Positions 47,916 to 56,700 of a DNA stretch of 64,000 nt are shown piece by piece. Positions within the stretch are counted from its first letter, which is position 1. Every line of letters starts with the position of its first letter. The DNA lies in assembly GCF_019132845.1 (NCBI RefSeq), contig NZ_JAHSPR010000010.1, forward strand, positions 1-64,000, given 5' to 3'. The translations under genes were made by a program, and so were the position numbers. This DNA is from Advenella alkanexedens. GTDB taxonomy: Bacteria; Pseudomonadota; Gammaproteobacteria; Burkholderiales; Burkholderiaceae_B. The notes below the pieces were generated by a model. The model saw nothing but the letters and a program-made list of their open reading frames with translations, was not told the origin of the DNA and made no database searches.

Positions 47916-49075
47916 AGACAAATAAAAAAATACGAGTCGTGCATCTGATTAGCGGTCTTTTGCAGGGCGGGGCCGAGTCGGTCCTGTTTCGTCTGGTCAC
48001 CTGGCCAGACCCGGAAGTGGAACATATTGTCGTGTCATTTGCCGATGGCGGTATTTATGGCCAGTCGCTGATGGACGCCGGGGTTGAGGTGGAAATGTTG
48101 GGCATGACCCCGGGGCGCCTGAGCCCGGCAGATTTCTGGCGACTTAAAAAATGCCTGACCCGGCTTGATCCTGATGTGATCCAGACCTGGATGTATCATG
48201 CTGACCTGATTGGCGGTCTGGCTGCCCGTGTGGCAGGATTCCGGCATGTTGCCTGGGGAATCCGTAATTCGGGTGCCAGTCTGGCCAAGAGCAGCCGTTC
48301 GGCCTATCTGTTTGCCCGGCTGAGCGGCTTTTTTTCGCGCTGGGTGCCCCAGCGGATTGTCTGTTGTGCCGAAGAGGCCCGTCATCGTCATGTTCAATGG
48401 GGATATGATCCTCGAAAAATGGTGGTTATTCAAAATGGCTACGATCTGTCCCGCTGGGTCCGGAATGAGACGGCCCGCCGTACCTTGAGAAATGAGTGGG
48501 GACTTGGCGAGCAGATCCCGCTGATGGGTTTTGTGGCGCGCTGGAATCCGCTAAAAGACCATGCAACCCTGATTAAGGCTTTTGCCCAATGCCTTGCCAA
48601 ACAGCCCGATTTGCATTGTGTCCTGGTGGGTAAGGACATGGATGACGGCAATCCGGTGTTAATGGGATTGTTGACTGAGTACGGGGTCAGGGAGAAAACC
48701 ATTTTGCTGGGCATGCGCAATGATGTGCCCAGTATCATGAGTGCCCTTGATTTGCATGTGCTGTCCAGTATTGCCGAGGGCTTTCCCAATGTCGTGGCCG
48801 AAGCCATGGCGTGTGGTGTGCCCAATGTGGTGACCAATGTGGGGGATGCCGCCCTGATCGTGGGGGAGGATGGCTGGGTGGCTCCTGCTTCTGATCCTGA
48901 AAGGCTGGCTGAAAAAATTATTCAGGCCCTTGATTATATTGAAGAGACCGGTAAAAGCACCTTGGCCCGGCAGGTACGGGAACGGGTCATGAATGCGTTC
49001 AGTCTTGAAAAAATGGTTGCCGGATACCGGCAAACCTGGATGGACATGCTAAGTGAAAACGGCAAGACAAAATAA
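47912..49075 (+). CDS. GT4-family glycosyltransferase 3
   Basis: This 387-aa GT-B glycosyltransferase begins VVHLISGLLQGGAESVLFRL, has a donor-binding region GFVARWNPLKDHATLIKAF and the motif EGFPNVVAEAMACGVPNV. It is the EpsF/Lgt-like type seen in exopolysaccharide and O-antigen clusters. The start ATG 47912 is fixed by an ATGA overlap with the preceding stop, so translation is coupled. The transferred sugar is unknown. Confidence 0.86.
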   Translation: MKTNKKIRVVHLISGLLQGGAESVLFRLVTWPDPEVEHIVVSFADGGIYGQSLMDAGVEVEMLGMTPGRLSPADFWRLKKCLTRLDPDVIQTWMYHADLIGGLAARVAGFRHVAWGIRNSGASLAKSSRSAYLFARLSGFFSRWVPQRIVCCAEEARHRHVQWGYDPRKMVVIQNGYDLSRWVRNETARRTLRNEWGLGEQIPLMGFVARWNPLKDHATLIKAFAQCLAKQPDLHCVLVGKDMDDGNPVLMGLLTEYGVREKTILLGMRNDVPSIMSALDLHVLSSIAEGFPNVVAEAMACGVPNVVTNVGDAALIVGEDGWVAPASDPERLAEKIIQALDYIEETGKSTLARQVRERVMNAFSLEKMVAGYRQTWMDMLSENGKTK

Positions 49076-49085
49076 AAGGATGGAT

Positions 49086-50204
49086 ATGTCCAGAAAAATA
49101 CTGTTTGTGGTGAATAATCCGGCTTTTTTCCTGTCGCACCGCCTGCCTATTGCCCTGAAGGCAAAAGAGGAGGGTTATGAGGTGGCGGTTGCCACCATGC
49201 CAGGACAGGCGGTGGCACAAATTGTGGCGCATGGCCTGAGGCATTTTGTGATTCCCATGTCGCGTAGTGGCATGAATCCGTTTGCCGAGCTAAGAACCAT
49301 TTATGCACTGTATCGTTTATATCGCAACTATCAGCCAGACCTGGTGCATTTGGTCACGATAAAGCCGGTTTTGTATGGGGGTATTGCTGCCCGCCTGGCT
49401 AGGGTGAAAGCGGTGGTTTATGCCATTTCCGGGCTGGGTTTTCTTTTTACCCGCGAACGAAAGGGGATCGATTGGGTCAGGCAAATCACCCGGCAGCTTT
49501 ACCGTTTGGCACTGGGGCATAGGCATAGTCGTGTGATTGTCCAGAATGACAATGACAGACAGATTTTGCTGGATATGGGTGCCATGCAAGAAGCGCAGGC
49601 AGTAAAAATCAGGGGGTCGGGGGTTGATGTGGCTGTCTTTGCCACACAGCCAGAGCCACTCAAACCGGTTGTGGTGACCATGGCTGCCCGTTTGCTTAAA
49701 GACAAGGGGGTGATGGAGTTTGTCGAGGCGGCAGGAATCTCCGCCCGCCATGGCAGAGACATACGCTGGCAACTGGCCGGTACGCCCGACCCGGGCAATC
49801 CGGCTTCGGTCACCCAGGCTGAGGTGCAAAGCTGGGGGCCCGAGGTGAAGGTGTTGGGAGAGGTCAAGGATATTGCCCGCCTGTATGCCCAGTCCCATAT
49901 TGTAGCGCTGCCTTCTTATCGTGAAGGCTTGCCCAAATCGCTGGTAGAGGCGGCGGCCTGTGGCAGGGCGGTGGTCACTACCGATGTGCCGGGATGCCGG
50001 GATGCCATAGACATTGAGCAATCGGGTTTGCTGGTGCCAGTCCGGGATGCGCAAAAACTGTATGAGGCAGTGGCCCGACTGGCGGCTGATGACAACCTGC
50101 GGTTAAGCATGGGCAATGCAGGACGTATCCTGGCTTTGGAAGAATTTGATATTCGCAAGGTGGTTGATAAGCACCTTGCAATTTATCGTGAGCTTCTTGA
50201 TTGA
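49086..50204 (+). CDS. GT4-family glycosyltransferase 4 (PglA/CapM-like)
   Basis: This 372-aa glycosyltransferase starts SRKILFVVNNPAFFLSHRLP, with the SHRLP pattern of PglA/WbnH-type enzymes, which often add the second sugar to a lipid-linked HexNAc. The donor site has VVTMAARLLKDKGVMEFVEAA and the EX7E motif EGLPKSLVEAAACG. ATG 49086 is preferred to 49080 because AAGGA (49076-49080) is then well spaced. It ends the glycan operon; REP-like palindromes and the convergent algC-type gene follow. Confidence 0.86.
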   Translation: MSRKILFVVNNPAFFLSHRLPIALKAKEEGYEVAVATMPGQAVAQIVAHGLRHFVIPMSRSGMNPFAELRTIYALYRLYRNYQPDLVHLVTIKPVLYGGIAARLARVKAVVYAISGLGFLFTRERKGIDWVRQITRQLYRLALGHRHSRVIVQNDNDRQILLDMGAMQEAQAVKIRGSGVDVAVFATQPEPLKPVVVTMAARLLKDKGVMEFVEAAGISARHGRDIRWQLAGTPDPGNPASVTQAEVQSWGPEVKVLGEVKDIARLYAQSHIVALPSYREGLPKSLVEAAACGRAVVTTDVPGCRDAIDIEQSGLLVPVRDAQKLYEAVARLAADDNLRLSMGNAGRILALEEFDIRKVVDKHLAIYRELLD

Positions 50205-50235
50205 AGTTTCAAGCTTTATTTGTCTCAAATAATAC

Positions 50236-50356
50236 GTATTCCCAAGCTAATACTCATTCCCAAGCTCCCGCGTGGGAATACATATTTACTCGTACTCGTT
50301 CCCACGCTCCCGCGTGGGAATGCAGAGTTGATATTTGGGAATGCAGAGTTGATATT
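50236..50356. repeat. REP-like palindromes and a 21-bp tandem duplication
   Basis: Three related units lie between convergent genes: a half unit (50236-50249), an imperfect palindrome (50256-50279), and a perfect one TTCCCACGC-TCCC-GCGTGGGAA (50299-50320). The core TTCCCACGCTCCCGCGTGGGAA is of the REP/RAYT type common in proteobacteria. The 21-bp segment starting at 50315 is repeated exactly at 50336-50356. The perfect hairpin could also end transcription from both sides. No RAYT transposase gene is in view. Confidence 0.8.
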
Positions 50357-50359
50357 TAA

Positions 50360-51748
50360 TTAAAACGGCAGCTTGGATTCAGGGGCATGGGTGCTAAACA
50401 CTTGCCTGAACTCATCCTGGATGCGGGCCAGGGCAGCCGGATTTTCAGCCTCAAAGCGCAGGACCACAACCGGCGTGGTATTGGAGGCCCGTGCCAGACC
50501 AAACCCGTCTGCATATTCGGCGCGTACGCCATCAATGGTATTGATGGCCCGTGCGGTTGCAAATGAAGCCTGTTCCTGCAGGGTTTTGATCAGGGCATGA
50601 GGCTGGCCTTCCTGCATTTCAAGTTTCAGTTCAGGGGTGGAGATATCCTGGGGAATGGCATTCAGGATATCACTGGGGTTGTCATGGCGAGACAGGATTT
50701 CCAGCAGGCGGGTACCGGTGTACAAGCCATCATCAAAACCATACCAGCGTTCCTTGAAGAAAATATGGCCGCTCATTTCACCGGCCAGCGGAGCACCTGT
50801 TTCAGCCAGTTTGGCCTTGATCAATGAATGTCCGGTTTGCCACATCAGGGGTTTGCCTCCGGCCAGTGAAATGCCTTCGGCCACGTGGCGGCTGCATTTG
50901 ACATCATAAATAATGGTTTCACCGGGACAGCGTTCCAGCACATCGCGGGCAAACAGAATGAGCTGGCGGTCGGGCCAGATGATCGTACCGGTTTTAGTGA
51001 CCACACCCAGACGGTCGGCGTCGCCGTCAAAAGCCAGTCCAAGCTCGCAATCGGTGTTTTGCACGTGCCGGATCAGGTCTTCAAGATTGTGCGGGTCGGC
51101 CGGGTCGGGGTGGTGGTTGGGGAAACTGCCATCCACTTCACAGAACAGCTCGTCCACCTCGCAGCCCAGTTGCCTGAACAGGGCGGGGGCAACGTTGCCG
51201 CCCACACCATTGCCGCAGTCTATCGCGATTTTCATGGGGCGTGCCAGTTTGACATCACTGCAAACCCGCTGGATATATTCGGGAATAATGTCCAGGTTCT
51301 CTTTGTTACCGGGGATCTTGGCCAGTGGCAGGGATTCAATGGCCAGCATTTCATCGCGCAATTGCAGAACTTCGCTGCCATAAAGGGCCTTGCCGCCAAT
51401 CATCATTTTAAAGCCGTTGTATTGCGGGGGATTGTGGCTGCCGGTAATGGCTACCGCTGTGCCAATATTTCTGGCATAGGCAACAAAATAAACCAAGGGG
51501 GTGGGTACCTGGCCCAGGTTGATGGTATTGACACCTTCATCATTGATGCCCTGTTGCAGGGCTTCGGACAGTTCCGGACTGCTGTTGCGCCCGTCATAGC
51601 CGGTGACAATGGTGGTAATGTCCTGTTTTTTGGCCCGGGCAGCCAGCGCCCGCCCAAGCAGGTAGGCAAATCCGGGATTGAGTTGTTCGGGGACAGTACC
51701 CCGGATGTCATAGGCCTTGAATACACTTGCTGCTAATAATGACGCCAC
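50360..51748 (-). CDS. algC: Phosphomannomutase/phosphoglucomutase (AlgC type)
   Basis: This 462-aa alpha-D-phosphohexomutase interconverts Man-6-P/Man-1-P and Glc-6-P/Glc-1-P. The active serine is in AITGSHNPPQYNGFK, the metal loop is FDGDADRLGV, and the sugar-binding loop is GEMSGHIFF. Length is as in AlgC. It faces the glycan operon tail to tail and supplies hexose-1-phosphate for nucleotide sugars, so it may serve the cluster although it is transcribed separately. Confidence 0.93.
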   Translation of the reverse strand: MASLLAASVFKAYDIRGTVPEQLNPGFAYLLGRALAARAKKQDITTIVTGYDGRNSSPELSEALQQGINDEGVNTINLGQVPTPLVYFVAYARNIGTAVAITGSHNPPQYNGFKMMIGGKALYGSEVLQLRDEMLAIESLPLAKIPGNKENLDIIPEYIQRVCSDVKLARPMKIAIDCGNGVGGNVAPALFRQLGCEVDELFCEVDGSFPNHHPDPADPHNLEDLIRHVQNTDCELGLAFDGDADRLGVVTKTGTIIWPDRQLILFARDVLERCPGETIIYDVKCSRHVAEGISLAGGKPLMWQTGHSLIKAKLAETGAPLAGEMSGHIFFKERWYGFDDGLYTGTRLLEILSRHDNPSDILNAIPQDISTPELKLEMQEGQPHALIKTLQEQASFATARAINTIDGVRAEYADGFGLARASNTTPVVVLRFEAENPAALARIQDEFRQVFSTHAPESKLPF

Positions 51749-51887
51749 GTAATAAATCCTTATAGGGATAACTAATCGTTTTGAATCGTACGTGAAACTT
51801 AACGATAGAATGCAATTTGGGTAGAATGATAGAATAAATTAATTACATACATTATAAAACCACCGTTGTCCGCATGAAGGTGGTTTT

Positions 51888-53339
51888 ATGACGGACAGAA
51901 TTTTTACAGGTCGTGATATGAGCATTTTGGCAGTTTTACAGGAAATCGTTGGGGCTGAACATGTCCTTGTCGCAGAACAGGCGCAAGCTTATTTAACCGA
52001 TTGGCGCGGTCGTTATACCGGCAAGGCGCAGGCGGTGGTTCGCCCGGGGTCGGTTGAAGAAGTCGCAAAGGTGGTGAAAACCTGCCTGCAGTACGATATT
52101 CCGGTTGTGCCGCAAGGTGGGAATACAGGCCTGTGCGGTGGAGCGACGCCCAACAACAAAGGTGATGCCATTGTTGTTTTGCTAACCAGGCTTAACCAGG
52201 TGCTCGAAATTGATACCGATAATGATACCATCACTGTCCAGGCCGGTTGCATCCTGCAATCGGTCCAGGAGGCAGCGGCAAAGGCAGGGCGGTTGTTTCC
52301 GTTAAGTCTGGCGGCAGAGGGCAGTTGCACGATTGGTGGCAATTTGGCCACCAATGCCGGAGGTACCCAGGTTTTGCGTTATGGCAATGCCCGCGATCTT
52401 GCGCTTGGCCTGCAAGTGGTGACGGCCGATGGTGAAATTTGGGATGGTCTGCGCGGTTTGCGCAAGGACAATACCGGTTATGACTTGCGCAATTTGTATA
52501 TTGGCAGTGAGGGTACGCTGGGTATTATTACCGCGGCCACGCTTAAGCTGTACCCGCAGCCGGTGGCCAAATGTACGGCACTGCTTGCCCTGGATGATAT
52601 TGATGCAGCAGTTAAAATGCTGTCACGTGCCCGTAGCGGATTTGGCGCCTCTTTAACCGGATTCGAGTTGATGTCCAATTACTGCCTGACGTCGGTGACC
52701 AAGCTGTTTCCCCAGCAAAAAATGCCGTTCGAAGGCCCCAGTCTTGAGTCCGAGTGGTATGCCCTGCTTGAAATTTCCGACAGTGAAAGTGCCGGGCACG
52801 CCCGCGAGCGGTTCGAGTTGGTGGTGGGTGAGGCGATAGAAGCGGGTGAAGTGCAGGATGCGGTTATTGCCGAGTCTATCCAGCAAAGTAAAGACCTGTG
52901 GCATTTGCGTGAAAGCATTCCTTTGGCGGAGGCGGAAATTGGCAAGGGCATCAAGCATGACGTGTCTATTCCGGTATCCAGAATTGCCGAATTTGTGGCT
53001 AAAACCAATGAGCTGTTACAGGCGTCTTTTCCCGGTGTGCGCCATATCATTTTTGGTCACTTGGGTGATGGCAACCTGCACTATAACGTGGGGGCGCCTC
53101 TTGGCCAGGAAGAAGGTTTTCTGTCCCGCCAAAAAGAAATCTACGAAGTGGTGCACAATAGCGTGCATGCCTTTAACGGTTCCATCAGTGCCGAACACGG
53201 TGTTGGTCAACTGAAAAAAGACCTGTTGCCCAATTACAAGTCTGCCGTGGAATTGTCCCTGATGCGCAAGATCAAGCGGGCGCTTGATCCTAATGGCATC
53301 ATGAATCCGGGCAAAGTCATCAATAGCGTTGACATTTAG
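51888..53339 (+). CDS. FAD-binding D-2-hydroxyacid dehydrogenase-family protein
   Basis: This 483-aa flavoprotein of the GlcD/DLD/D2HGDH family has the PCMH-type FAD domain with PQGGNTGLCGGATP, SCTIGGNLATNAGG and LYIGSEGTLGIIT, and a C-terminal FAD-oxidase domain with FGHLGDGNLHYN and SAEHGVGQLKKDL. The family oxidises D-lactate, D-2-hydroxyglutarate or glycolate and passes electrons to quinone or another acceptor; the exact substrate here is open. ATG 51888 has a fair ribosome-binding site (AAGGTGG); ATG 51918 is an alternative. It overlaps the convergent mutM by 20 bp at the 3' end. Confidence 0.87.
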   Translation: MTDRIFTGRDMSILAVLQEIVGAEHVLVAEQAQAYLTDWRGRYTGKAQAVVRPGSVEEVAKVVKTCLQYDIPVVPQGGNTGLCGGATPNNKGDAIVVLLTRLNQVLEIDTDNDTITVQAGCILQSVQEAAAKAGRLFPLSLAAEGSCTIGGNLATNAGGTQVLRYGNARDLALGLQVVTADGEIWDGLRGLRKDNTGYDLRNLYIGSEGTLGIITAATLKLYPQPVAKCTALLALDDIDAAVKMLSRARSGFGASLTGFELMSNYCLTSVTKLFPQQKMPFEGPSLESEWYALLEISDSESAGHARERFELVVGEAIEAGEVQDAVIAESIQQSKDLWHLRESIPLAEAEIGKGIKHDVSIPVSRIAEFVAKTNELLQASFPGVRHIIFGHLGDGNLHYNVGAPLGQEEGFLSRQKEIYEVVHNSVHAFNGSISAEHGVGQLKKDLLPNYKSAVELSLMRKIKRALDPNGIMNPGKVINSVDI

Positions 53340-54147
53340 GACAGAAATAGGTGGCACGCTGGCCCTGGATGATTTTTCGGATTGGGGTGCCACATGATTT
53401 GCAAGGCACGTTTTCTTTATCATAAACAGCAGCGTGAATGGCAAAATAGGCACCCACTTCGCCGTTGGTGCCGGTATAGTCTTTCAGTGTGCTGCCGCCT
53501 GATTCAAGGGCGGCGGCCAGGGTGTCCATAATGGCCTGATGTAGCCGTTTGCAGCGAGCCAGGGAAAGGGTTTGTGCGGTGGTTTGAGGATTTATGCGCG
53601 CCCTGAACAAACTTTCCGAGGCATAAATATTGCCCACGCCCACTACAATTTCACCGTTTAGCAAGACGGTTTTGATGGCGCTTTTCTTGTCCTGCAAGGC
53701 CTTGTGCAGGTAAGTGGCCGTAAATTGCGGGTCAAAGGGCTCAATGCCCAGCCTGGCCAACAGTTGGTGGTTCAGGATATCGCCGTTTTCGGCCGGATGC
53801 CATAAAACCGCGCCAAAACGCCGAGGATCGTTCAGGCGGAATTCGGCATTGTCAAAAACAAACTCGACATGATCGTGTTTAAGTAAAAATTCGCCGGGCG
53901 CAACACGACGAATGGAGCCCGACATGCCCAGATGAATGATTAAAACCCCATGTTCAAAGGCTAATAGCAAATATTTGCCGCGCCGTTCACAAGCCTGTAA
54001 AACATGGCCTTGCAGGATTTGATTCAGGTTTTCCGGTATGGGCCAGCGGAACTGGTGATGATGAATGCGGATTTCGTTAAGTTGATGGCCGGTAATGACG
54101 CTGTCCAGACCGCGCCGGGTGGTTTCTACTTCAGGTAATTCTGGCAT
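53320..54147 (-). CDS. mutM: Formamidopyrimidine-DNA glycosylase
   Basis: This 275-aa DNA repair enzyme excises 8-oxoguanine and nicks the abasic site. The mature N-terminus PELPEVET carries the catalytic Pro2 and Glu3. A conserved helix-two-turn-helix (VGVGNIYASESLFRARI) and a C-terminal zinc finger with CKSCGTPI...CPKC are complete. Its final 20 bases overlap the end of the convergent flavoprotein gene, so the two stop codons lie inside each other's reading frames. Confidence 0.97.
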   Translation of the reverse strand: MPELPEVETTRRGLDSVITGHQLNEIRIHHHQFRWPIPENLNQILQGHVLQACERRGKYLLLAFEHGVLIIHLGMSGSIRRVAPGEFLLKHDHVEFVFDNAEFRLNDPRRFGAVLWHPAENGDILNHQLLARLGIEPFDPQFTATYLHKALQDKKSAIKTVLLNGEIVVGVGNIYASESLFRARINPQTTAQTLSLARCKRLHQAIMDTLAAALESGGSTLKDYTGTNGEVGAYFAIHAAVYDKENVPCKSCGTPIRKIIQGQRATYFCPKCQRY

Positions 54148-54289
54148 GTTGCTTAGGTATGTTGCTTAGGTGAAAAGTGTTGTTTTTTACGGTGCTGGCA
54201 AGTGTTTAAACATTTACCAACAAGTGGTTTTACCTGAAATTGTACTTAAGAATGATAATATCAGTATTCCTGTATGAACTTTTTCCGGT

Positions 54290-56116
54290 ATGGCCATTTT
54301 TCCATCTGTGACTGTTTTCAGAAAAATTCTCCTCCTCTCTGCTGTCTCGGTTTCCACCCTGTGGGGTATCCCTGCCTGCGCCCAGGACGAAATGGCGCCG
54401 GTCATGCCCCGTTTGCATGCCGCTCTTGATTTCATTCCTGCCTATAAGCTTAAGCCGGTCCAGTTGGTAGACCATACCAATGCGGACGATATTTTCAGTT
54501 TGCTGGTGGTCGAGTTTGCCATTCAGGATGAGAAGTTCGAGCTGGCTGCCCAGGCTGCATTTGATTTTGCCAAAGAAAAAAATGATGTGCCAATGGCCAG
54601 GAAAGCCATGCAATTGTATTTGGCCAGTTCTTCCAGCCAGAAAGCGGCAGATGCGGCCAGGCTGTGGTACAAACTTGACCCTGACAATGAAGAGGCGGCT
54701 GCTACCGCCTTGGCACTGGCCGCTTCTAACGGAGAAACCGAAGGGCTGGTAAATGCATTAAGATTGCGGCTGAAACAGGCCAAGAATAAAGAACGGGCGA
54801 TTTATCAGACTGCTTCCATTGTTGCCAGAATGAATGATAAAAGAATGGCGCTGGATGTGTATGAAAAAGCGGTGGAAGCATTGGTGGACGATGAGTCGAC
54901 CACTTTCATGTTGCTGGCTGATTTGGCCTATCAGGCCAAAGAGCTGGATAAAGCCTGGCACTCATCCCTGAAAGCCCTCGAGCTTGATGCCGCCTCTGAT
55001 GCCGCTGCCGAACGGGTTCTGCAATACGGACGGGAAAGCCATAAGAAAGAGGCGATGGAGCTTGTCGGCAACTTCATTCGGGCCAATACGACCGCACGAC
55101 GGTTGCGTTTGCTTTATATTAGCGAGATGGTCAATGACAGGGAGTTTGATGCCGCGATCCATGAGTTGAAGGAAATGGAAAAAAACTTTCCGGAAGACTT
55201 TGATTTGTTGTATATGGAAGCGCAGGTTTATTACCAGGCCAGGCAGCTGACCCAGGCTAAAAAATTGCTTAAACAGTTTCTGGATGTCCAGACGCAGCGC
55301 CGTGAGGCCCTGTCTGATGCCGAAACCGATGCCCAGGGACAGTCTGCGGATGCCCGGATTATGCTGGCACAAATTTACGAAGAAGAACAAAATTATCGGG
55401 CCGCAATCAGTCAATTGGAAAAAATTGATGATCCCAGTGCGCAGCTACAGATCCAAATGCAAATTGCCGTCTTGCATGGCAAAAACGGCAATGAGGCCAA
55501 GGCAACCGCATTGTTGAAATCGCTTCAGCCTGAAGAGGAAGACGATGCCGTGCGCATTCGTCTGACGCAAGCCCTTATTTATCGTAATGCCGGCAAGGCG
55601 GATCAGGCCATTCGTTATTTGAGGCAGGCCGACAACGACATGCCCAGGAATGCCCTTATCAAGTATGAGCTGGCCATGATGTACGAGCAGCAGGGAAGTT
55701 TTGAAGAAATGGAAACCTTGTTGCGGGAAGTGATCGCTCTCAAACCGTCTTCACCGGAGGCTTATAATGCCTTGGGCTATGTCTTTGCCGATCGCAACAT
55801 GCATCTTGATGAGGCCCAGTTGTTGCTGGATAGGGCGGTTGCGCTGGCACCCGATAATCCGTTCATTCTGGATAGCATGGGGTGGCTGCAGTTCCGTTTG
55901 GGCAATCTTGAGCTGGCGCTTGAGTATCTTGAAAATGCTTTTGAATTGTCCGAACAGGCGGATATCGCTGCCCATCTTGGCGAAGTGCTGTGGGTCAAGG
56001 GGGAAAAGAATCGGGCACGTGATATTTTCATAAAAGGCCGGGAACTGGAAAAACAAAACAAGACACTGGAAGATGCAATCAAGCGTCTTGGTATTTCTTT
56101 GCGAGATAAAAAATGA
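54290..56116 (+). CDS. TPR-repeat periplasmic/envelope protein
   Basis: This 608-aa protein has an N-terminal signal sequence (residues 1-31, AVSVSTLWGIPACA) and about ten tetratricopeptide repeats between 60 and 590; the clearest are near 490-560 (PEAYNALGYVFADRN, NPFILDSMGWLQFRLGNLELAL). The ACA at the end of the signal does not form a convincing lipobox. TPR proteins of this size sit just upstream of lolB in Burkholderiales, and a role in envelope assembly is likely but unproven. It overlaps lolB by four bases (ATGA), so both are coupled. Confidence 0.85.
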   Translation: MAIFPSVTVFRKILLLSAVSVSTLWGIPACAQDEMAPVMPRLHAALDFIPAYKLKPVQLVDHTNADDIFSLLVVEFAIQDEKFELAAQAAFDFAKEKNDVPMARKAMQLYLASSSSQKAADAARLWYKLDPDNEEAAATALALAASNGETEGLVNALRLRLKQAKNKERAIYQTASIVARMNDKRMALDVYEKAVEALVDDESTTFMLLADLAYQAKELDKAWHSSLKALELDAASDAAAERVLQYGRESHKKEAMELVGNFIRANTTARRLRLLYISEMVNDREFDAAIHELKEMEKNFPEDFDLLYMEAQVYYQARQLTQAKKLLKQFLDVQTQRREALSDAETDAQGQSADARIMLAQIYEEEQNYRAAISQLEKIDDPSAQLQIQMQIAVLHGKNGNEAKATALLKSLQPEEEDDAVRIRLTQALIYRNAGKADQAIRYLRQADNDMPRNALIKYELAMMYEQQGSFEEMETLLREVIALKPSSPEAYNALGYVFADRNMHLDEAQLLLDRAVALAPDNPFILDSMGWLQFRLGNLELALEYLENAFELSEQADIAAHLGEVLWVKGEKNRARDIFIKGRELEKQNKTLEDAIKRLGISLRDKK

Positions 56117-56691
56117 AGCAGTTCAAGCGGTTTTTTCGTTATGTGGGTGCGTTGAGCTTGATGGGTGCGCTGGCCGCCTGCGCACCGGCCCTTAAACAAC
56201 CCGAACAGGATGAAGGCACTTACAGCCGGGCGGGGCGGTTTGCCCTGACGGTATGGGATAAAACCGTTGACCGTAATAAAGAAGCCGTGCAAGGCGGGTT
56301 TTTATGGTTTGATACCAGGCAACGCCTGGATCTGGACTTGCGAAACCCTTTGGGGTCCACGCTTGCCCGGGTATCGGTCACGCCAGACAGTGCCACGCTG
56401 ACTCATGCCGATGGCTCCATTGTTACGGCAGAAAATCCCGATGCCCTGGTGGCCGAGGTGTTGGGTAGCGAGATTCCGGTTTCGGACTTGCGTTACTGGC
56501 TCAAAGGCATTGTGGCACCGGCAAACGTAGAGCAGGAGCAACGCGATGCGCAAGGTAAGTTGGGCTCATTTATCCAGGCTGGCTGGAAAGTCACCCTGTC
56601 TGATTATGATCATAAAGGTCCTCGTAAACTGGGCATGGTGCGCAACGAACCCTTTCAGACCATTACGGTCAGATTGGTCATTAATGAATAG
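56113..56691 (+). CDS. lolB: Outer-membrane lipoprotein LolB
   Basis: This 192-aa lipoprotein has a signal peptide and lipobox LMGALAAC (Cys23), so it is anchored in a membrane. LolB accepts lipoproteins from periplasmic LolA and inserts them in the outer membrane. The GRFALTVWDK start of the mature domain, the GGFLWFDTRQRLDLDLRNPLGSTLARV strand and WKVTLSDYD are typical. It is coupled to the TPR gene and followed by ispE after nine bases, the usual lolB-ispE order. Confidence 0.93.
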   Translation: MKQFKRFFRYVGALSLMGALAACAPALKQPEQDEGTYSRAGRFALTVWDKTVDRNKEAVQGGFLWFDTRQRLDLDLRNPLGSTLARVSVTPDSATLTHADGSIVTAENPDALVAEVLGSEIPVSDLRYWLKGIVAPANVEQEQRDAQGKLGSFIQAGWKVTLSDYDHKGPRKLGMVRNEPFQTITVRLVINE

Positions 56692-56700
56692 TCAAGAATA

